64,000 nt of DNA from Nannochloropsis oceanica (GCA_004519485.1 CP038115.1:62001-126000), one strand, 5' to 3'; shown: positions 10,424-21,783, numbered from the stretch's first letter. Made by a program: numbers and translations. The notes: a model not told the origin generated them from the letters alone.

Positions 10424-13400
10424 ATGGCGGACACGGGCGACATTGAGGCCTACTTGGAGCAGCAGGTGGAGCAGCAGGTGCGTTTGTTGACATGGAAGGA
10501 AGGGGTGTAAGGGGGAATGGTAATGATGACGAAAAACGACATGGAAAGAGGGAAAAAAGTTGACGTGGGTTCCTGAGAATTGCATGCAGCTGATGTGACC
10601 AAACCTTTCCCTTGTCAAATGTGCCACCGCTGCTTCTCTCCTGCCGCAATCGAACTTGCGAGGTGACCCTCGTTCCTCCCCCCCCTTTACCCTTACCCCT
10701 CCCCTCTCCGATCCACCACTCCCCTACTAGGCTGCCGCGGCCGCTGCGGCGCTTGCTCCCTCCTCCTCCACCTCCGGACTGAAGGATGACGAGGACCAAG
10801 ACGATCGCAGCCGCTCGCGCCGTGGGGGAGGTGGGGATCGGGAGGGAAGAAGCCGACGTTCCAGGTGAGTGAAGGATGAGGGAAAGGACAGCGCGTTTGT
10901 TTCCTGTGGTCAGGTGAATTGTAGAGACAAGATGAGAGTGGAATAGAGGAAGGGATATGAAGGGTTCAGTGGTTGCGCTGACACCCACCCACTCCCACAT
11001 CCCCTCTTTCTTAGGCGAGGGGAGGTTAGTCCGTCCGTCTAAAAAGGGAGGGAGGGGAAGGAGGAAGAAGTGGTGGAGGGCATGGGCCTGTGCGTGTTTG
11101 TATTTGCATGTGTGTCTCTCTGTACCCCAATCACAGGCAGCTGCTTTCCTCCCCTCCTCCCCTCTCCCTCGTCCTCCTTTCCTTTCTTCTCGATGAAACC
11201 AGGACGTAAAAACCCGACAAGAATCCAGACAAAGGCAATGTGCTTGCCTTCCCTCCCTCCCTTCCTCACTCACCCCTCCCTCCCGTACGTGTCATAATTA
11301 TACGCACTCTGCCCTCTTCCTCCTTCCCTTCCTCCGCCTTCTCTTCCTCCCCCGCACCCTGCGGATGCCTCCACTTGTCTAGTAATACACATACCACAGG
11401 CAGTCAAAGAGCCGGGAGTCCCTCCCTCCCTCCCTCCCTTGAAATGACAGGCCGGCGCCTACTGCCGGGGGGAAAGACTGGTCTTCATTTCCTCTGTTAA
11501 ATCACTCCCTTTTCTCCCCCTCCCTCCCTCCTTCCTTCCCTCCCTCCCTCCCTCCTTCCATCCCACAGGAGTCCGCGCGAGTCCTCCCGTCGAGGTGGAG
11601 GAGGAAGACAGGAGGAAGGAACGGAGGAAGGGAGGGAGGGACGCTACAACAGGGTGAGGGACCGGGACGAAGATCGTCGTCACAGGCGCAGCCGTCGGTC
11701 TCGGTCTCGGTCTCGGTCTCGGTCGCGTAGCCGTGGTAAGTGAAGAAGGGAGGGAGGGAGGGAGGGAGGGAGGGAGGGGAGGGAAAAGATGCCCATTGGA
11801 CAAACTGTCAATGGTTGTTCTTACCTTCGATCCAAGCAGTCACCCCCTTTCTCCCTCCCTCCCTCCCTCCGTAGATCGAAGCCACCGTCGTACCGACAGC
11901 GGCCGCAGCAGCAGCAGGCGTCGCCGCAGCCCGTCCTCCCGCTCTCGCTCCCGCTCCCCTTCCTCCTCCCGCACCTCCCGCCCTCGGGGCCGGGGTCGCG
12001 CTGTCCCTTCCGCCCGCGGCGACGACGGGCCCGACCGACGAGCCCAGCACCTCCCCAGCCACAAGGAAGACTACCGGGACGAGCGGAGTAAGGAACAGCG
12101 AGAGCTGGACGAGTTGACCAAAGACCAGCGCACCATCTTCGTGTCGCAGCTGACCATGAAAGTGGACGAGAGAGTCGTCAAGCGCTTCTTCGAGAATTTC
12201 GGGAAGGTCCGGAGCGTGGTTATGCTCCGCGACAGGGCCTCGGGGAAGCATAAAGGTAGGCATGCTGGTGGGCTAGCCCTCCCTCCCTCCCTCTTTTTCA
12301 ATCCTTTCACTTCTGTCATCGTCCCCCCTCCCCCTCCTTCTTTCCCTCCCGTCGTGGATCTCCCCCCCCATCCCCCCCTCCCACGCTTAGGCGTCGCCTT
12401 CGTTGAGATGACAGACCCTCTTCCCCCTCCTCTCCTCTCTCCCTCCCCCTCCTTCCTCCCCTCCCCCCATCCCCACCCACCCCCTCAGGTTTCGCCTACG
12501 TGGAGATGGCGGACCTGGAGGTCATTCCCAACGTCCTCCTCATGAACGATCAACAGCCGGACTTTCAAAAATTTCCTATCGCCGTCAAGGCTTCCGAGGT
12601 ACGCCCTCCCTCCCTCCCTCCCTCCCTCCTCCTCCTCCCTCCCTCCCTCCTTCTTCCACCCCTCTCCAAATCTCTCTTTCTCCCCTTCCTTCCCGTCCTC
12701 TCTCGCCCCTCGTGCTCTGGAGCCCGTCGAGCCAGTCCGAATCATACCCTCCCTCCCTCCCTCCCTCCCTCCCTCCCTCCCTCAGGCGGAGAAGAACTAC
12801 CTGGCCAAACAAGAGGCCATCGCTAAGGGCACCGTGCGACCCGACGGGGGCCGAAAGCGCAATGTTGGACAGCCAAATAAGGTGCGTAGCCCTCCCTCCC
12901 TCCCTTCCTCCCTCCCTCCTTCCCTCTGTTCCCCTCCTCCCTCCCTCCTTCTCCATCAGTTTATCTTTATGGCCGCTCTCGGTTTCAACAGAGGGATGGA
13001 GGGAAGGGAGGAGGAAGGGAACCATTTTTTCCCTCCTTCCTGCTCTCCCTCCTTCCCCCCCTCTCCTCTCCTCTCCTCTCTCTCTCTCACGGTCATTTGT
13101 TGGTGTTTCTCGACAAGTACCTCCCATCCCATCACATGAGCGCTTTGGATGGAGCAGCCTAAGCGCATTCGAGAGCATCAAGCAAGCCTTTGCTTGTCCG
13201 CCCTCCTTGACGAGGAGTGAGAGAATGAAACCTTTGACTCTCCCTCCCTCCTTCCCTCCCTCCCTCACTCCCTCCCTCCCTCCCTCCTTCCCTCCGTTCC
13301 CTCCCTTAGGTCTTCCTGGGCAATCTCCACCCCAACATCACCGAGGAGGACTTGCTGGAGCTCTTGAAACCCTTCGGAGAGGTGCAGGCCCTGGTTTTGG

Positions 13401-14623
13401 CGCGAAACGAGGAGGGTGTAAGCAAAGGTTTTGCTTTCGCCACCTTCAGCGAGGTGGGGAGGGAGGGAGGGAGGGAGGGAGGGAGGGAGGGAGGGAGGGA
13501 AGAGAAGGGGTTGTGTGGTGAAAGGCCGAATGAGTGACCACCAGCCAATTACAGTGTAATTGCTTCTGAAATGAGATGATAATCTTCCCGTCTCTCGTCA
13601 AAAAATTACCGTGAAATTGATTCTTATTTGAGATGCTGATTACCTTCCTCGTCTCTGGTTTCTCACAACAGGTGGAGGAGGCGCAGACCGTCATGACACA
13701 GCTAGGTGAGGAAGGAGCGAGGGAAGGAGGAAAGGAAGGAAGAAAGGAAGGAGGGAGGAGGAAAGGAGGGAAGGTCTTTTTTCTACCGTTTTAAAAATCT
13801 TCTCTTCTTCCTCCCCTTTACTTCCTTTTTCCTCCCCTCCCCTAAATATTGCCGGAAAGAAAATAACTCGCACCCTCCCTCCCTCCCTCCCTCCCTCCCT
13901 TAGGCGGCGTGCCGCTGGCCGACCGGCCCATCAAGGTGGGTCCTGTCAACGACCGCGGCGTCGAGGCCGCCGCCATGGGGGCGACGAGGTAGGAGGGAGG
14001 GAGGAAGGGAAGGGACGATGAAAAGTATTTTGTGGGGTGGGCACTAAGGGAGTGGGGACAGGTGGAATTGGGACAACGTAAAATGCTTTCATTCCCATTA
14101 AAATGCTACCATCCTGGCACCTCGCCTTCCTTCCCTCCCTCCCTCCCTCCCTCCCTCAGCACCCCCGCCACGGGTAATTGGAAGCTAGACGATGCCGGAG
14201 CCTTACCGATGAACGCCGCCTCTCGCGCGGACCTCATGAACAAGCTGGGGGGGGGGGCAGGGTTGTCGGTTCCCATGCCGGTAAAGAGGGAGGAAGGGAA
14301 GGAGGGAGCGAGGGAGGGAGGTGTGTGCCGCTTATGCGTGAATGTTGTTCCCCAGAGGAGAAAAGCTCGTGAACAAGCTCAAAGGAGGAACAGAGCGTCG
14401 GTCGGACCCTCCGTCCCTCCGTCCGTCCCTCCCTCCCTCCCTCCATGACCCCATCCCTCCCTCTCTCTCTCTCCTTCCCTCATTCTCGTCTCCTCACCTC
14501 ATTCTACCCTCCCTCCCTCCCTCCTTCCCTCCCTCCCTCCCTACCTCTCCCAAGGCCAACCCTGCCGCTGCCGCTGCTCTCCAACTCCAGCAACAGCAGC
14601 AGCTGCAGCAGATGCTTCTCCTT

Positions 14624-14657
<34 letters not shown>

Positions 14658-15149
14658 GCCCCCCTCCTATATTAGGAACCCCATCCCGGGCGCTACTGCT
14701 TAAAAACATGTTCAGCCCGATGGAGGAGAAAGGGGATGGGTGGGAGCTGGACATCCAGGAAGGTACGCCCTCCCTCCTTCCCTCTCTATCTCCCATCCTT
14801 TCTCTCTCCCGTGTGATTTTGTTCGGTTGTCTTTTATGCCCACCCTCTTCTCTTACTTCCTCCCTTCCCTCCCCTCCTCCCTTCTCTCCTTCCTGCCTCC
14901 CTTCTAGACGTGGAAGACGAGTGTAGCAAGTACGGCAAGATCCGTCACTCGGCCGTGGATACCCGAAGTCCGGCCGGCCACGTGTACATGCTCTTCAAGG
15001 AAGGGGAGGAGGAGGGGGCGCACAAGTCGGCTCAAGCCTTGAATGGACGTTGGTTCGCAGGGAGGATGATTGTGGTGGAGTTTATTTCTGTGGAGAGCTA
15101 TATGCAGAGGTACCCCAAGGCCGAGGCGGAGGCGGAGGCAGAGGAGTAG
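10424..15149 (+). CDS. RBM39: RBM39/CAPER-type splicing factor (SR region, RRMs, UHM)
   Basis: I place twelve exons: 10424-10477, 10731-10864, 11569-11735, 11875-12255, 12489-12598, 12786-12881, 13310-13453, 13672-13705, 13904-13988, 14160-14280, 14555-14762 and 14908-15149. They sum to 1776 bases (591 residues plus a TAG stop), and all phases agree. The order is an Arg/Ser-rich region (exons 2-4), RRM1 (RTIFVSQLTMKVDERVVKRF, KGFAYVEMADLE), RRM2 (VFLGNLHPNITEEDLLELLK, KGFAFATFSE), a poly-Gln linker, and a C-terminal U2AF-homology RRM (LLLKNMFSPMEEKGDGWELD, ALNGRWFAGRMIVVEF) with the RxF-type GRWFAGR motif. RBM39 acts in 3' splice-site recognition in the nucleus. The introns carry GGGA arrays after donors and CCCT arrays before acceptors. 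Exon 11 uses a weak acceptor (CCCAAG). Confidence 0.9.
11736..11874 (+). other. Self-complementary intron of RBM39 (example of a class)
   Basis: The intron starts GTAAGT and ends CCGTAG. Just after the donor lies a GGGA array (about 11747-11778), and just before the acceptor a CCCT array (about 11845-11870). In the transcript the two would pair into a long G/C stem that brings both splice sites together. Other introns with the same layout are 13706-13903, 13989-14159, 14281-14554, 4338-4503 and 24987-25135. Confidence 0.55.
12391..12419 (+). pseudogene. Remnant duplicate of the start of RBM39 exon 5 inside intron 4
   Basis: After an acceptor-like CGCTTAG, 12391-12419 encodes GVAFVEMTD in the same splice phase as the real exon start at 12489 (GFAYVEMAD). 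The rest of the copy is CCCT/CCTC tract with no donor, so using this acceptor would continue out of frame into the true exon. It is read as a partial exon duplication that has lost its 3' part. Confidence 0.6.
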
Positions 15150-16353
15150 GAGTAGGGAGGGTGAGAGGGAGTGCGAGGCGGGAATGAGGGTGGAAGACGA
15201 GGATAGAGAGGAGGAGGAGGAGGAGGAGGAGGAGGAGGAGGAGGAGGAGGAGGAGGAGGAGGAGGAGGAGGAGGAGGAGGAGATGTCTATGATGGTTTTG
15301 GTGATTGCCCTCCACCTCACCTAGCTCATTTGGCTCGCACGCCGACGTGGTTGTGGGGGGTAGCGACGACAGGAGGCCATGGAGAAGGAAGAATGGAATG
15401 GCGGCAAGAGGATAGAGACAAGAAGAATGCGGAGGAGAGGAAAAAGAATACGAATGAGGATAGAAAGATAAGAATTAGAAAATAAAGGAAGACGAAGAAG
15501 AAGAAAAGAAGCAGTGGCAGCGGCACACCACAGGCAAACCAAGGGGAGAAAATGAACAAGAAACAAAAAGATTGCCAGCGGCCACCGCATGTGCTCACTC
15601 CTTCTCACCTCCACGCAAGGATGCTATGAAGGCGGGCAAGGGCAAGACAGGTGTTAAAGTTATCTTAAAGCATTTGCGTCATAGCTCTCGACGTGTTGTT
15701 GGTTTTACCTTCAATTGTGTTCTTGGTCGCCCTTCGACTCTAGTCGGCCTTTTTCTTGTCCCTCGGAATTGGCAACTTTCTTCTCTCCACTATCCTTTTC
15801 TGCTGCTTCTGCCGCCGCCACTGCTGCTGTTGCTCTCACGACCATAGGCTGCTCATCTCTACATCCATTTCTTCTTCTTGTTACACCGTCTGACTGGGGT
15901 GGCTGGCTCTCTTCTTCCTTTTCCCTCTGGCTTTCTTCTTCCTTTTCCCTCGAGTTTGTTATCTCTTTCCCTTTCTCTGGTCCGTTTTCTCGTCCTTGTT
16001 CTTAATGATGTTGACAATGTTCTTTGAATTCCTTCCTCGTCCTCGACCTCGTCCTCGTCCTCGCTTTCACACTGTTCACTTCTTTACATTCAACCCGGAC
16101 ATCACACTTCTCCCTCTCTCCCTCCTCTTCCTTTCCTGCACCAATATACAGCCTCCCTCTCTCCCTCCTTTCCCCCCTCCCTCCCTTACCCATCCTTTCG
16201 TTCATACACCAATGTACATCCTCCCATGCCCGCTGCTCCCTCGCTCCTCTCCCCACACAACCACCTAGGCATCCATCACCCCCAGAACGCTCCCACAACA
16301 CCAGCAGCTAGAATCTACACGCCTCTCTTTACCATCCTTCCCCCATCCCTCCC
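15150..16353. other. Convergent 3' intergenic region
   Basis: This is the non-coding stretch between RBM39 (+) and the coiled-coil gene (-). It holds the (GAG)n tract at about 15207-15281, then T/C-rich sequence with short open frames of skewed composition (for example 15321-15614 minus, Phe/Leu-rich) that I take as non-coding. Confidence 0.5.
15207..15281. repeat. (GAG)n microsatellite
   Basis: About 25 uninterrupted GAG units lie in the 3' flank of RBM39, shortly after its TAG stop. Confidence 0.9.
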
Positions 16354-17476
16354 TCAAAACACGTCCCTTCCTCCCCCTCCTCCCCCAGCCCCCCCAAAAA
16401 AACCACCCCCTTCCCCCCCTCCATTCATCCCGCCCTCCATCCCTCCTCCCCTCCTCCCCCCTCCTCCTCCTCCCCCTTCCGACACCATCAACCGATAGCA
16501 CAGACTCCGATTCGCCTCTTCTAGCCTCCCTATATAGTCGAGCATCTGCCTGTTTCCCGCTCTGAGCTGCTCCACCTCCTCCTCCCCCTTCTCGAGCTTG
16601 GCGTTCTGGTAAGCCACCCCTTTCTTCAAGATTCGATTGTCCCGGTCCAGCCCCACTACTTGCTCTTGAGCCCGCGCCAATGCGTGAGATAGGGAGCTGT
16701 TCTCTGTACGCAGGGACAGGATTTCTTCTTCTTTGAGCCGCAGGTGGTGGAGAAGGAGAGGGGCGCTGCTGCTGCCGCTGCTGCTGGTACTGTTTATTCT
16801 GATGCTCGCCGAGGCTGTTGTGGCAATGGCGGTAGCAGCAGTGGTTGAGGAAGAGGGAGAAGAGGAGGGGGTGCATGCTTGCGTTGCTGACGTTTGTGTC
16901 GGGATGGTGACGCTTTCCAAGTTGCTGCCGCTGCTGCTACTGCTACTGCTGCTACTACTACTACTACGACCGAGCGAGTCAGCACCTGCTGGTACCGGGC
17001 CAGCACTTAATTCTACTTCCACAGAACCAGGCTTGAATCTCCCCCCCACTCCTCCTCCACCACCACCACCGCCAAACGAAAAGCGCGCCGATGGTGGTGC
17101 CGCCGTTTGCTGCTGCTGCTGCTGTTGCTGGTAAAACTGCTGCTGCAGATCCGCACCGCCCCACGTCAAGGCCAGTCCCCCCCCCCCCCCCACCACGCCC
17201 CTCCCCTTCCCCATCTTCATCCTCCATAGGCTCAAAAGCTCTGCGGCGCTTACATGCAGAGGGTTGAAAGTAAGAAGGCGATGAGGACGACGCACCCCCT
17301 CCTCTCCCTTCCCCTCCGTCTTCTCTCCCTCCCCCCGCCCCACTCCCGCCGCCACCTCCATCATCATCCATCGCAGAAGCCCCTCCAAAGTTCATCGACG
17401 TATTGATGCTGTCGTCGTTGCATCCCCCCGGTCGGCGCTTGCCCAAAAGAGGGGGCGAGGGAAAGACTTCGGCCAT
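16354..17476 (-). CDS. Conserved coiled-coil protein with a basic nuclear-type motif
   Basis: The first ATG is at 17476 (MAEVFPSPPLLGKRRPGG). A Gly/Ser-rich region with ACKRRRAFEPMEDED follows. The frame then changes at a run of fifteen C (plus strand 17177-17191), probably a length error or polymorphism, and continues through poly-Gln, Gly and Ser tracts. The C-terminal part is a coiled coil: LKEEEILSLRTENSSLSHAL, LDRDNRILKKGVAYQNAKLE, EEEVEQLRAGNRQMLDYIGR, LEEANRSLCYRLM. The NRILK-x-AVAxQ...L..YI..LE..N..L pattern resembles a coiled coil seen in plant CUE-type proteins and oomycete homologues. That match is from memory, and no biochemical role is assigned. Confidence 0.6.
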
Positions 17477-18404
17477 GTTATCAATCCAATCCAAAGGGAG
17501 GGCACTCGTGTTGCGTGCCCCTATTGCCTCTTATGCACGCGCCTCAACCCGACCGGCACTGCTTCCTAGGCACGCTCCTTGTCTAGGCCAGCGGCGGATT
17601 GGCTGTGTGGGATGTGTGCCGCGGGAGCGAGGGAGAGATTAACAATCTATGGATATGGGGTCGCTTGAGGAAGACTAGATGACTGTCGAGGAGCGAGTCA
17701 TGCCCCTTTTTGGGCTTGTGTCCGGCAAACCATGCTCATGGCGTCCATGCTCCGCTTTATATTCACCCGCTAAGTGAAGCTAAGAGTAATTTAGCTGGGT
17801 GGGAGCCGTTCCAAGGACACCGGGACATGCGTCGCAAGCGCCTTCCTGACATGTGACCGAGGTGGTTGATGCTTCTCGCTCTTCCCGTCTTGTATCGCTG
17901 TGGTCGCCACCCCTCCTTCTCGTTCCCTTCCTTTTTGCGCTGCGCAAAAGAGGCGTGGTCGTCGTGTTTAGTAGATCTTGTGGCCAGGGTCTGCCGGGGC
18001 TCTTGGGTGCTACAATTATCACATTTTTACTTCTCCCCGCCTCTACCACTACACACTAACTGGCAGACACGGCTATTACCATAGGCGCCTTGGGAAGCTT
18101 GCATTCTTGACCTCGCTAAAATCACTGCTACGCTATTAGCAAGCAGCGGCAGTGGAAAGGCGCTGTAAACCTAGTCAAGGTTCGTCGCACGCGCGAGTTT
18201 TTTTTTCGTTTGTCTTATCAGTGTACCCACCTGAGAGAGAGGCAGCCAGGCGTCAAATCAGCGGGGCCTTGCACCACTTCTCTGGCGTCCCATGGCGTGG
18301 TTTAAGCTGAGCTTCAACTGCGCCAAGCGCATAGGTGCATTGGTAAGATGGACCTTTCTCTGACCCGTTCATGCCTTTCTCATCCTCAATTCCACAGCAC
18401 AGCC
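17477..18404. other. Divergent promoter region
   Basis: This lies between the coiled-coil gene (-) and the plastid P-loop gene (+). It is mixed-composition sequence without GGGA arrays. Short open frames on both strands overlap one another and look like chance. Confidence 0.45.
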
Positions 18405-20552
18405 ATGTGGACACGACAAAGTCGTCATATCCGCCCCCCCTCCCCCCCCCTCCTCTGCCTCCTCCTTGCTCCCGTCCAACTCCTCTTCCTCCTCCTCCTC
18501 CTCCCCATGGTCCTCCTCGCCAGCGTTACACCCGCTTTTCACTCCGCTATTCTGACACGCCGGCACCATCGATCAAGTCATTGCGTCCTGTACGCAGACA
18601 CCGCGAGCCAGGCAGCAGCAGCAGCAACCTCCGACGACCTCCTCCTGTCTAACCTCTCCTCCCACATTTACGACCCCTCCCTCCCTCCCGCCCTCCTCAT
18701 CCCCATCGGGCCTCAATGCAGCGGCAAAAGCACCCTATTGCGTCGTTTGAGTGCCCGCCGTCCTCCTTCACTCCCTCCCTTGCTCGACATCTCTATCGAC
18801 GACCATCCGGGCCTCTACGTCCCGGTGCCCATGCCTCTCTTCCTGGAGGGAGGAATGGATGCAGGCAGGGAGGGAGGGATACTGATAAAGGGGAAATCAG
18901 TGGCAGCAAGGTGCCTGGAGCCGGCGGCAGAAGAGTGCAGGCTGGTCCTCGGCTATGTTTACGGGAGGGTGGGGTTGGAGGAAGCGGAGGAGGGCTTGCG
19001 AGCCTTGTCCTCTCCCCTTTCCTCCTCCTCCTCCTCCTCCTCCTCCTCGTCGTCTGCAGCCTCTGCGAGGACAAGAGAAACGATGGAGACGATGAGGAGT
19101 GGGGAGGGGGCGAAAGAGGAGTGGCTGCCGCTGCTGCTTGGCGCGATGACGAAGGCGCGAAAGAGGGTTGTCGATGCAAGCGCCGCTGCTGTTGCTCCCA
19201 CTGCTGCTGCAATTGCTGCTGTGCCTTCCTTCCCTCCCTCGCTTTCTGCAACCCACTACCAGCTGTTCCTGCCCCACCTTCTCTCCCAGGCGATCCAAAG
19301 CAGCACCAAGAGGTTGGACATCGCGCTGAGGGAGGGAGGGAGGGAGGGAGGGAGGGCGAGGTCCGGGGCACCCATGGCACCTGTGGCATGGGGAAATACG
19401 AACAGCAAGACTGGTGACTTCAAGGCGGCCTTGAGGGCGGGAGGGAGGGAGGGAAGGAGGGTGGTGTTTTTGAGATGGGGCGAGGAGATCGATAAGGAGG
19501 GAGGGAGGGAGAGTTTGGTGATGAGGAATGTGTGGAGGGCAGCAGAGGAGGGGAAGTACATCCCTGTCAAAACGATTCTAATGACTGCGGATAGGTGCGA
19601 GGCCTTGCTCGAGGGGGGGAAGGGAGGGAGGGATGGAGACCTGCTTGGGAGAGTGGGAATGCGGTTGGATGGGGAAGGGAAGCTGTGTCTGATGGCGGAG
19701 GAGGGAGGGAGGAATGGAGGGAAGGGGAAGGAGGGAGGGGGCGGGGTATGGAGGTGGGGAGAGGGAGGGAGGGAGGGAGAGAGGGAGGGAGGGAGGGACA
19801 AGGTTGATGTTGGTGTGGTCTCTTTGGCGACATCTTTGTGGAGAGGGAGGGATGGGGGGAGGGGGATGCAGGCAGCAGCAGTAGCTGGAACAGCAGCAGC
19901 AGCAGCGGCAGTAGCAGCAGCCGCAGCCGAGAGGATGGTGAGTGAGTTGGTGACTCTATCTTCTGGTAAATGGGGCGGAGGGATGGAAGGAGGGAGAGGG
20001 AAAGGAGGAGGAGCAGCAGTTGCAGCAGCAACTGCGATATCGCTGAGCAGAGAGGAGTGGGAGATGTTCAGTGGCAGCAGTAGCAGCAGCAACAGCAGAG
20101 GAAGAGGAAGAGGAGGAGGAGAGGAAAGTGAGGAAGCAGCGTCTGTAGCAGCAGTAGCAGCAGCAGTAACAGCAGCAGTAGGAGCAGCAGCAGCAGCAGT
20201 GTGTGGCGCCATCGACAGGACTCGCGCCATAATGGGCTCCAGTACTCTACAAGAGGCCGCGGACGGGTGGAGGGAGGGAGGGAGGGAGGTGGAGGCGTAT
20301 GTCAATTGTGTGTGGAGGGCCCAGGGGGGCCAATGGAAGAAGATGAAAGAGTGGAGCAAGAAGGCGGAAGGGATGAACGAGGACTGGAGGAGGGACTACG
20401 CCAAAGCGAGAAATATCACCTTGACGGAAAGGGAGGAGTTTATGAGAGAAAACAACGGGACCGACCCCTGGTTGCAGGGGAAGCAGAAGTTCGACCTTGA
20501 GTTGTGGCAAGTGCTTCGGACGCTCACGGGCTACAACAATCCCCGCTTCTAG
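18405..20552 (+). CDS. Plastid-targeted P-loop NTPase/kinase-like protein
   Basis: This is a single exon ending in TAG. An in-frame ATG at 18348 exists, but the ATG at 18405 (MWTRQSRHIRPPSPP) places the hydrophobic core (LLCLLLAPVQLLFLLLLLP) where a signal peptide needs it. It ends LLASVTPA|FHSAIL, an ASAFAP-like site expected for complex-plastid import. The mature part has a Walker A loop (LIPIGPQCSGKSTLLRRL), then LDISIDDHPGLYVPVP, GKSVAARCLEPAAEECRLVL and a conserved C-terminus (LTEREEFMRENNGTDPWLQG, FDLELWQVLRTLTGYNN). Six or more GGGA runs inside the exon encode GREGGREG-type inserts, alternating with Ala and Ser repeats. The family is not recognised beyond the P-loop; kinase activity is a guess. 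Confidence 0.68.
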   Translation: MWTRQSRHIRPPSPPLLCLLLAPVQLLFLLLLLPMVLLASVTPAFHSAILTRRHHRSSHCVLYADTASQAAAAATSDDLLLSNLSSHIYDPSLPPALLIPIGPQCSGKSTLLRRLSARRPPSLPPLLDISIDDHPGLYVPVPMPLFLEGGMDAGREGGILIKGKSVAARCLEPAAEECRLVLGYVYGRVGLEEAEEGLRALSSPLSSSSSSSSSSSSAASARTRETMETMRSGEGAKEEWLPLLLGAMTKARKRVVDASAAAVAPTAAAIAAVPSFPPSLSATHYQLFLPHLLSQAIQSSTKRLDIALREGGREGGRARSGAPMAPVAWGNTNSKTGDFKAALRAGGREGRRVVFLRWGEEIDKEGGRESLVMRNVWRAAEEGKYIPVKTILMTADRCEALLEGGKGGRDGDLLGRVGMRLDGEGKLCLMAEEGGRNGGKGKEGGGGVWRWGEGGREGEREGGRDKVDVGVVSLATSLWRGRDGGRGMQAAAVAGTAAAAAAVAAAAAERMVSELVTLSSGKWGGGMEGGRGKGGGAAVAAATAISLSREEWEMFSGSSSSSNSRGRGRGGGEESEEAASVAAVAAAVTAAVGAAAAAVCGAIDRTRAIMGSSTLQEAADGWREGGREVEAYVNCVWRAQGGQWKKMKEWSKKAEGMNEDWRRDYAKARNITLTEREEFMRENNGTDPWLQGKQKFDLELWQVLRTLTGYNNPRF

Positions 20553-21783
20553 CCTTTCCTCCTGCCCCCCCTCTTTCGTGTCCTACCTCCCTCCCACCTT
20601 CCGCATCAAAAGACAATAGATGGCTCTAGTCTCTCCCGTGCTCCCTCCCTTATTAAGGTCGACTCAGCAGGGCACGGGGGGGGTAAACGAGGTCGACTCA
20701 GCTGGGCATGAGGGGAAATACTAGTGAACAGAGATAAAGGGGTAGAATTCGAGAGGATTCAGACGCGAAGGGACGATTAAGGAGCTTAGGGTTTTGAGGT
20801 AAGACTTTCACAAAGAAAGAAAGCAGCGGCAGTGTGCACGGAAACACAAAAGATATGTACAGGGAAGGAAGAAAAGTTTAGATTATTAGATATAAGATTG
20901 ACTTTGGCCTCAAGCGCGTGCATTTAAGTTACTTGAAATTAGGAACAACGAACAATGAAAAATGAGAGAGCTTGCCTCACGCCGATAGAGCTTGCCTCAC
21001 GCCGAGAGAGCTTCGGGTACTCCATCCTTTGGGTGATCGTTTCGTTGCTGTTCTGTGCTTTGTGTCTGGGGTGTTGAGGGAAATGGGAGTGCGCGTAATG
21101 GGAGAAAGGTAGGCAGACGATTGCCTAGACCAGCTTCTAGGGAGATGTAGGAACGGCAAAAAGAACTAGACCAACTTCTCAATGGGCAAAAAAGGCCCAA
21201 AGGCCGCGATGCTGAGATTTCAAGCTGTAGCGGCAATTTTCGGCTTTCCCTTTTCTTGTTCACTCCCAGAGGGCGGCAATAGGATAATACGATCCATTCC
21301 AAAAAACTGTCCTATTACCTCCAAAGTCTTTCCTCCTAACACCACCTTTATCACGCAATTTGTCATGCAATGCTGCGATATTCGGTGCATCAAAATGCGC
21401 TTATGCCCCATCTATATCTCAGGTAAGCGAACAATCGCCGATAGGCGCACATTTATGATGTATTTGACGACTGTATGGAGCGTTTTTGTGTTCTGTGACA
21501 TGCTACTTACCTGGTTACACGCACCGGTAGGTAAACGAGAGCGGAAGTTTGTTTCCTGGGCATCGCGCTGGATTTTGTACGCTGAGGGGGCGAAAGGCAG
21601 AAGTTTGATCGAAAAGAGCACTGTGTGGAGCTGCTCCCCTTCGCAACCGGGAAGTATAATATGATGATTGTCACCACTAACCCAGCCCACCATTTACACA
21701 ATGCAGGATCATAAGCAACAATCGTGCTTACGTGGTGTGGGTTGTCCTGAAATTTTCCGCGGAGGTCTTCTTGCTGTTGAGCC
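20553..21783. other. Intergenic region with short direct repeats
   Basis: GAGGTCGACTCAGC-type units repeat at about 20657 and 20691, and AGAGCTTGCCTCACGCCGA is tandemly duplicated at about 20967-21007. Minus-strand frames at 21220-21411 and 21412-21693 have fairly normal composition but no domain I know, so a small unrecognised gene cannot be excluded. The upstream sequence holds the promoter of the receptor-phosphatase gene. Confidence 0.4.

Noticed and set aside
15321-15614. Phe/Leu-rich minus-strand ORF suggesting a membrane protein
   Set aside because: Its composition follows from the GAA/AGA-rich 3' flank of RBM39 read in reverse; no start context or family.
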